Shown: positions 42,617 to 46,069 of the stretch, piece after piece
Layout of the letters: every line of letters starts with the position of its first letter
Position numbering within the stretch: position 1 is the stretch's first letter
Assembly (NCBI GenBank): GCA_014238945.1
Contig: JABAAB010000054.1
Coordinates: 1 to 46,069, forward strand
Source: Lysobacterales bacterium
GTDB lineage: Bacteria; Pseudomonadota; Gammaproteobacteria; Xanthomonadales; SZUA-36
Length of the DNA stretch: 46,069 nucleotides
Direction of reading: 5' to 3'
Notes under the pieces: generated by a model
Database searches by the model: none
The model's input: the letters and a program-made list of their open reading frames with translations, nothing else
What the model was told of the DNA's origin: nothing
Made by a program: the position numbers and the translations under genes

Positions 42617-44176
42617 CTAGCAGTGATCGGTGAGCCGCCTTCTGTCCGGGGCCCGGAGTTGCTCGGTGTTGAAGCCGTGAATCCCCGAAAAATCGACCGC
42701 GTCGAGAAACGCGAAGGCCTCTTCAAATGAGCTGAGAAGATGATCAGCCATGTCCCGGGTCAGGTTGCTTTTGACCACCACACGAAACATCGTTTGCTGT
42801 GCCGACTCATCGTGGAACAGCGCGATGGTCTCCTGCGTTAAAGGGTGCTCAAAACCCATCTTGTAGCCGCTGACATACCAGTGATGTTGCGACAACACAT
42901 GCTGCAGGTCGATGTCATCGTAAGAGAAATCACATTCCGGGTTGAGCATCGCAGTCACCACCGGCAGGCACTCGGTATCACCGCTATCCAAAAAGACCAG
43001 GCGGGGGAGCCCCTTGTAACTCATGGCCTTCATGCCGTCCCGGAGATACTTTGCATTGGCCATCATGTTGTCGCAGCACTGCTGATAGCCGGCGCGGCCA
43101 TATCTCAACAACTTGTAGAACTGGACGTAAACACCGCTGGCCGGGCGTGAAAAATTCAGTGTGTAGGAATCGGCGCTGCCACCCAGGTAGGTGACAGATA
43201 TAGACACGTGCTCGCTCAGATTCTCGCGGCGGCGCCAGACGACCCAACCCGTACCACAGCAGGATTCACCATACTTGTGCCCGCTGGTAGAAATGGAAAG
43301 TACGTTATCGAGACGAAAATCCCACGGCGCCAATGTGTTCTGAAAAGGCGCGATGAAACCGCCGGATGCCGCATCAACGTGGATACCCACCTCATAGCCC
43401 TTGTCGGCGTTTACAACGCCGACGACTTTGTCGATCTCGGCGACCGGATCATATTGACCGCCATAGTGATTACCCATGATGCACACGACACCCATGGTCC
43501 TGTCATCAATCGCCTCCACGACAGCCTCCGGAGTCACCGTGAATTGACCACGGGCCGGGTGAACGAGGCGTGGCTCAATGTCCATATATTTGAACAACTT
43601 TTCCCACGCCGCCTGGTAACAGGAGGAGATCACGAGGTTGGGTCGAACAGAGCGCACTTCCTCTTCGCCCAACCCGTGTCTGGCCGCATACCAGGTACGC
43701 CACCGAAATTTAAGCGCAAGACCCGCCAGGAGACAGGCTTCCGTCGAGCCCACCGTACCAGCACCTGCGTACACACCATATTCACCAAAGTCGGCCGGTT
43801 TCGGGCAGTGCCAGAGCTGGGCAAGCATGTTCACCACGGTGTCATGCAACTGGTAGGACTGCGGATATACCGTCTGGTCGGCCAGGTTGACCTTGAGGCC
43901 CATCAGCGCAATCGCCTCTTCCTCTGCTTCAAGCTCCACGTTCACATACGATGAGGTATTCAACTTCTGGTTGAAATCCAGCACATGCATGTTTTCTATG
44001 ATTGTTTTGGCCGTCTTGGCCGGCAAGCCGGATTCAGGCAGTTCTGCCGTGGAGGTATGTGATTGAACCGCCTGCTGATTAGTGTAGTAATTAAGTTCAT
44101 TGTCAACACGCAATGCGGCGAGTTCATTGCGTAACTCTTCGACCTGTTGCTTGAGTAATTCGACTTCTGTGTTCAT
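42617..44176 (-). CDS. PLP-dependent glutamate decarboxylase-like enzyme
   Basis: A 519-residue group II decarboxylase close to bacterial GadA/B. HVDAASGGFIAPF holds the PLP-nitrogen Asp268, and Lys301 in SISTSGHKYGESCCGTGW is the Schiff-base lysine. AWEKLFKYMDIEPR, TMGVVCIMGNHYGGQYDPV and NFSRPASGVYVQFYKLLRYG also match the family. It is about 50 residues longer than E. coli GadB because of an N-terminal coiled-coil extension (EVELLKQQVEELRNELAALR). The ATG at 44176 is preceded by AAGGGG; an ATG at 44203 is possible. Glutamate to GABA is the expected reaction and would serve acid resistance or GABA metabolism, but no antiporter (GadC) is present. Confidence 0.9.
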   Translation of the reverse strand: MNTEVELLKQQVEELRNELAALRVDNELNYYTNQQAVQSHTSTAELPESGLPAKTAKTIIENMHVLDFNQKLNTSSYVNVELEAEEEAIALMGLKVNLADQTVYPQSYQLHDTVVNMLAQLWHCPKPADFGEYGVYAGAGTVGSTEACLLAGLALKFRWRTWYAARHGLGEEEVRSVRPNLVISSCYQAAWEKLFKYMDIEPRLVHPARGQFTVTPEAVVEAIDDRTMGVVCIMGNHYGGQYDPVAEIDKVVGVVNADKGYEVGIHVDAASGGFIAPFQNTLAPWDFRLDNVLSISTSGHKYGESCCGTGWVVWRRRENLSEHVSISVTYLGGSADSYTLNFSRPASGVYVQFYKLLRYGRAGYQQCCDNMMANAKYLRDGMKAMSYKGLPRLVFLDSGDTECLPVVTAMLNPECDFSYDDIDLQHVLSQHHWYVSGYKMGFEHPLTQETIALFHDESAQQTMFRVVVKSNLTRDMADHLLSSFEEAFAFLDAVDFSGIHGFNTEQLRAPDRRRLTDHC

Positions 44177-44294
44177 CGTAAGGGCCCCTTTATTGATGTA
44201 CACGACAATCTACCATAAAGATTGGTCTTTCCAGCTAAATGGGGTCCAGCCAAGTGGGGCCGGGTACATTGTTGGATGTGAAAGTATTAGCCTC

Positions 44295-45620
44295 CTAATC
44301 GTCCCCTTTAATAAGTTGTTCGAAGCCATCCTCAAAAACGTCATCAATATAAAGACTCAGCTCGGTGGAGCCGATGTCGCAGCCATCACTGATGTTTGCC
44401 GGAGGATTGTCGATGACGCGCAAGTCGTTGACCGCATTGAAGAAACCACGTTGATCTCTCAATTCGCCCGGGCAATTGCCCTTGTCGACAACAAAACTCC
44501 CCAACGTGGGTGGCATGGTCGGGAATGGCCCGCCAAAATTGGCGATGTCCTCCAGTCCAGGGTCCAATGGTGTCGGCAAGGTTCCGACGAAATCACCTGA
44601 AGGGTTTGGGATGCCAGCAGGGAACTCGACCAGGATGCCCGTGGTGATTCCGATCAGGTTCGAACCGTTGCTGGTCACGGTCAGGCTTAGCCCGGGTGAA
44701 ATATCAGGCCGGGATGTGGCATGTGTATCGATATTTCCGGCGACGACCGTGTTTCCCAGGCTGAGATCGCCATTGAAGAAATATATTCCACCGCCGCCAT
44801 TGCCGCCGCTTTCAGCTCTTACACTTGCTTCATTGCCGAAAATTGTTGAGCTGGCTATTGACAGGTTTCCGAATCCGTAGATGGCGCCACCCTGGCGATT
44901 GGCCTGATTGCCATAAAAGGTAATTCGCAACAGGGTCAGATTTCCACCGAGCATCGAAATTGCGCCTCCGTCTGATAAATCGCCGGTATTGTTGTTGGAG
45001 TCGAAAGTCGTATCCGTTATCTCATAGGTACCGGTGCCATAAAAAATTGCGCCTCCGTTTGCCGAGGTTGTATTACTGGTGAAATATGAAGTGAAAATGG
45101 AGGTATTCCCGAACGCCCACAACGCACCACCCAAACCCCACGCCTCGCATCTGCTCATGACCACGTTTTCGATCCTGAGACTTGTTGCCGCGTTGCGGAC
45201 ACAGCCACCCGCGGATTGTGAAAACCCCTTGGTCAAACCGAGGTCCCTGATCTCATGACTACCACTGTCACTGGCAAAATTAAACTGACGATATAACCCA
45301 TCACCATCGATCCTGGTGGTGGCAAAACCTGTACCTTGAATCACCAGGCTTTCAGTGATTTCCGGTAAGTCACTGCCAAGCGTTATGACACCTTCACCGC
45401 TGAATAAGATAGTGTCAGCGCCGGACCCGGCGAGGCAGGAATCTACTACCAGGTCGGTATTGGCTGCCTCAATGGCAGAACGCAGTTCACAGGAACCCGG
45501 TGCGGTACCGGTATCCGTGTTGATATTGACGGTGATTTCGGCTGCCGAAACCATGCATGGGTTCAAAATCGCCAGGCACAGCAAGACAGTCCCGGGAATG
45601 GATATCATTAACTCATTCAT
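44295..45620 (-). CDS. Secreted beta-helix protein, CSLREA/choice-of-anchor type
   Basis: A 441-residue exported protein. A signal peptide (MNELMISIPGTVLLCLAILN, cleaved near VSAAE) precedes a CSLREA-like start (GSCELRSAIEAAN). After it comes a long right-handed parallel beta-helix built of GG-A-I/L-x repeats (GGALWAFGNTSIFTSYFTSN, GGAIFYGTGTYEITDTTFDS, GGAISMLGGNLTLLRITFYG, GGAIYGFGNLSIASSTIFGN). The C terminus has LRDQRGF...DGCDIGSTEL and then VFEDGFEQ, the F-x-DGFE motif. It is probably a cell-surface or released protein, possibly adhesive or glycan-binding. The ATG at 45620 is chosen because it begins the signal peptide. No enzymatic residues were recognised. Confidence 0.85.
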   Translation of the reverse strand: MNELMISIPGTVLLCLAILNPCMVSAAEITVNINTDTGTAPGSCELRSAIEAANTDLVVDSCLAGSGADTILFSGEGVITLGSDLPEITESLVIQGTGFATTRIDGDGLYRQFNFASDSGSHEIRDLGLTKGFSQSAGGCVRNAATSLRIENVVMSRCEAWGLGGALWAFGNTSIFTSYFTSNTTSANGGAIFYGTGTYEITDTTFDSNNNTGDLSDGGAISMLGGNLTLLRITFYGNQANRQGGAIYGFGNLSIASSTIFGNEASVRAESGGNGGGGIYFFNGDLSLGNTVVAGNIDTHATSRPDISPGLSLTVTSNGSNLIGITTGILVEFPAGIPNPSGDFVGTLPTPLDPGLEDIANFGGPFPTMPPTLGSFVVDKGNCPGELRDQRGFFNAVNDLRVIDNPPANISDGCDIGSTELSLYIDDVFEDGFEQLIKGDD

Positions 45621-45654
45621 TGCATGGCTCCTTGCCAACTTGTGATTAAATGGA

Positions 45655-45687
45655 GCCGGATACATTTATTACTTTAAAGTATCCGGC
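45655..45687 (-). terminator. Stem-loop between the two surface-protein genes
   Basis: GCCGGATAC (45655-45663) and GTATCCGGC (45679-45687) form a perfect 9-bp GC-rich stem with a 15-base loop, located after the stop of the partial gene at 45716 and before the start of the beta-helix gene. On the minus strand the stem is followed by CTCCATTTAATC, a weak T-tract; on the plus strand by CCCCTTTT. It may act as a terminator or attenuator between the genes. Confidence 0.45.
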
Positions 45688-45715
45688 CCCTTTTACAGGT
45701 CAGTATGTGAAGGTA

Positions 45716-46069
45716 TCAGTTTTCGAATCCATCCTGAAAAAGTTCGTCTTGCGTTTCCACACAATCGACATTTACATCAGTCACATTTGCGCCAGCCAGG
45801 ACACCACTGGCGTTGCTGATGCTACAGGTCTGGTCCGGGCTGCTGGGCTGCGTCTTGACAGTTACCGCGTAAGCACTGCTATCTGCCAGCTTCATACTGA
45901 ATGTAAAACCGCCGTCAGCTTCGATCGACAAGTCATCACCGCTATTGTTCTGCAGTACCAGGCCGATACCTTCCAATCCACTGACGTTGCCGCCGATTGA
46001 AAAGGTTTCAGGCTCCTCCACCACAACAGGGGTGCTGGTGTTGTCGCTCGCACCATCATCATCCGTCAC
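45716..46069 (-). CDS. Surface protein with PKD end and F-x-DGFE tail, partial
   Basis: The C-terminal 117 residues of a longer protein whose 5' end lies beyond the window. The first residues (TDDDGASDNTSTPVVVEEPE) look like the end of a PKD domain. The rest is a small beta domain (IGGNVSGLEGIGLVLQNNSG, DDLSIEADGGFTFSMKLADS, YAVTVKTQPSSPDQTCSIS), a repeat-type domain common in gammaproteobacterial surface proteins. It ends DELFQDGFEN, the same F-x-DGFE signature as its downstream neighbour. Both were probably exported by the same route or sorted by the same machinery (inference). Confidence 0.8.
   Translation of the reverse strand: MTDDDGASDNTSTPVVVEEPETFSIGGNVSGLEGIGLVLQNNSGDDLSIEADGGFTFSMKLADSSAYAVTVKTQPSSPDQTCSISNASGVLAGANVTDVNVDCVETQDELFQDGFEN

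Noticed and set aside
43208-43954. 248-codon plus-strand frame opposite the glutamate decarboxylase
   Set aside because: Antisense to the PLP-binding core of a clear decarboxylase; no recognisable domain.

Overview
The window looks like chromosome from a marine or sediment-type gammaproteobacterium, possibly related to Woeseiales/Chromatiales or Xanthomonadales-like lineages. This is inferred from protein style only: several copies of the 'RRNVF' TolB/TPR membrane protein family, beta-helix surface proteins ending in F-x-DGFE, and scattered CGTCATTCCCG and GGGGTCAG extragenic repeats. No rRNA, tRNA, CRISPR array, integrase or intact insertion sequence was recognised.

Left part (1-13.5 kb) is dense metabolic DNA. 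A rubrerythrin and Fe-S oxidoreductase pair lies on the minus strand, then a tspO gene. A tight plus-strand operon follows: a bifunctional salicylyl-/anthraniloyl-CoA monooxygenase-reductase, a MarR regulator, an acyl-CoA dehydrogenase, a RidA homologue and a second Old Yellow Enzyme. It is preceded by a perfect 9-2-9 palindrome that is the likely MarR operator. After two small genes comes a translationally coupled trio (Baeyer-Villiger-type monooxygenase, HSL-family esterase, SGNH hydrolase), which could turn a ketone into an ester and cleave it, followed by a secreted RidA-like protein.

From 13.5 to 24.7 kb most genes are on the minus strand. An NhaC-type antiporter, a FAD dehydrogenase and a ThDP enzyme form one likely operon. 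Next are a secreted M28 peptidase, two unknown membrane-associated proteins, and a YtrA-type GntR regulator with its own 9-8-9 palindrome. A DDN-family flavoprotein abuts a DUF2779 protein in which a Cas4-like nuclease and a DEDD exonuclease-like domain can be read.

From 25 to 46 kb the sequence is accessory in character, with intact modules set among wreckage. Three decayed copies of one TolB/TPR family occur (25.9-27.0, 33.2-34.1 and 42.2-42.6 kb). There is also a frameshifted exported protein, a 5'-truncated GlxA-type regulator, a methyltransferase stump, an antisense YD-like fragment and an IS91-type transposase remnant. Intact modules include a possible CheC-like protein and a single-domain response regulator, a HIT protein, a Rieske oxygenase, an EF-hand mini-protein, a class III aminotransferase, a brnTA toxin-antitoxin pair with twin operator palindromes, a HAD phosphatase with no ATG start, and a padR-pspC-membrane protein operon behind a 43-bp palindrome. 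A GT2 plus TMTC-like pair lies between two 131-bp direct repeats. The window ends with a glutamate decarboxylase and two surface proteins, the second cut by the window edge.

The most promising leads are the DUF2779 nuclease fusion, the 131-bp repeat pair tied to the transposase remnant, the palindrome-controlled PadR/PspC module, and the repeated decay of the TolB/TPR family.
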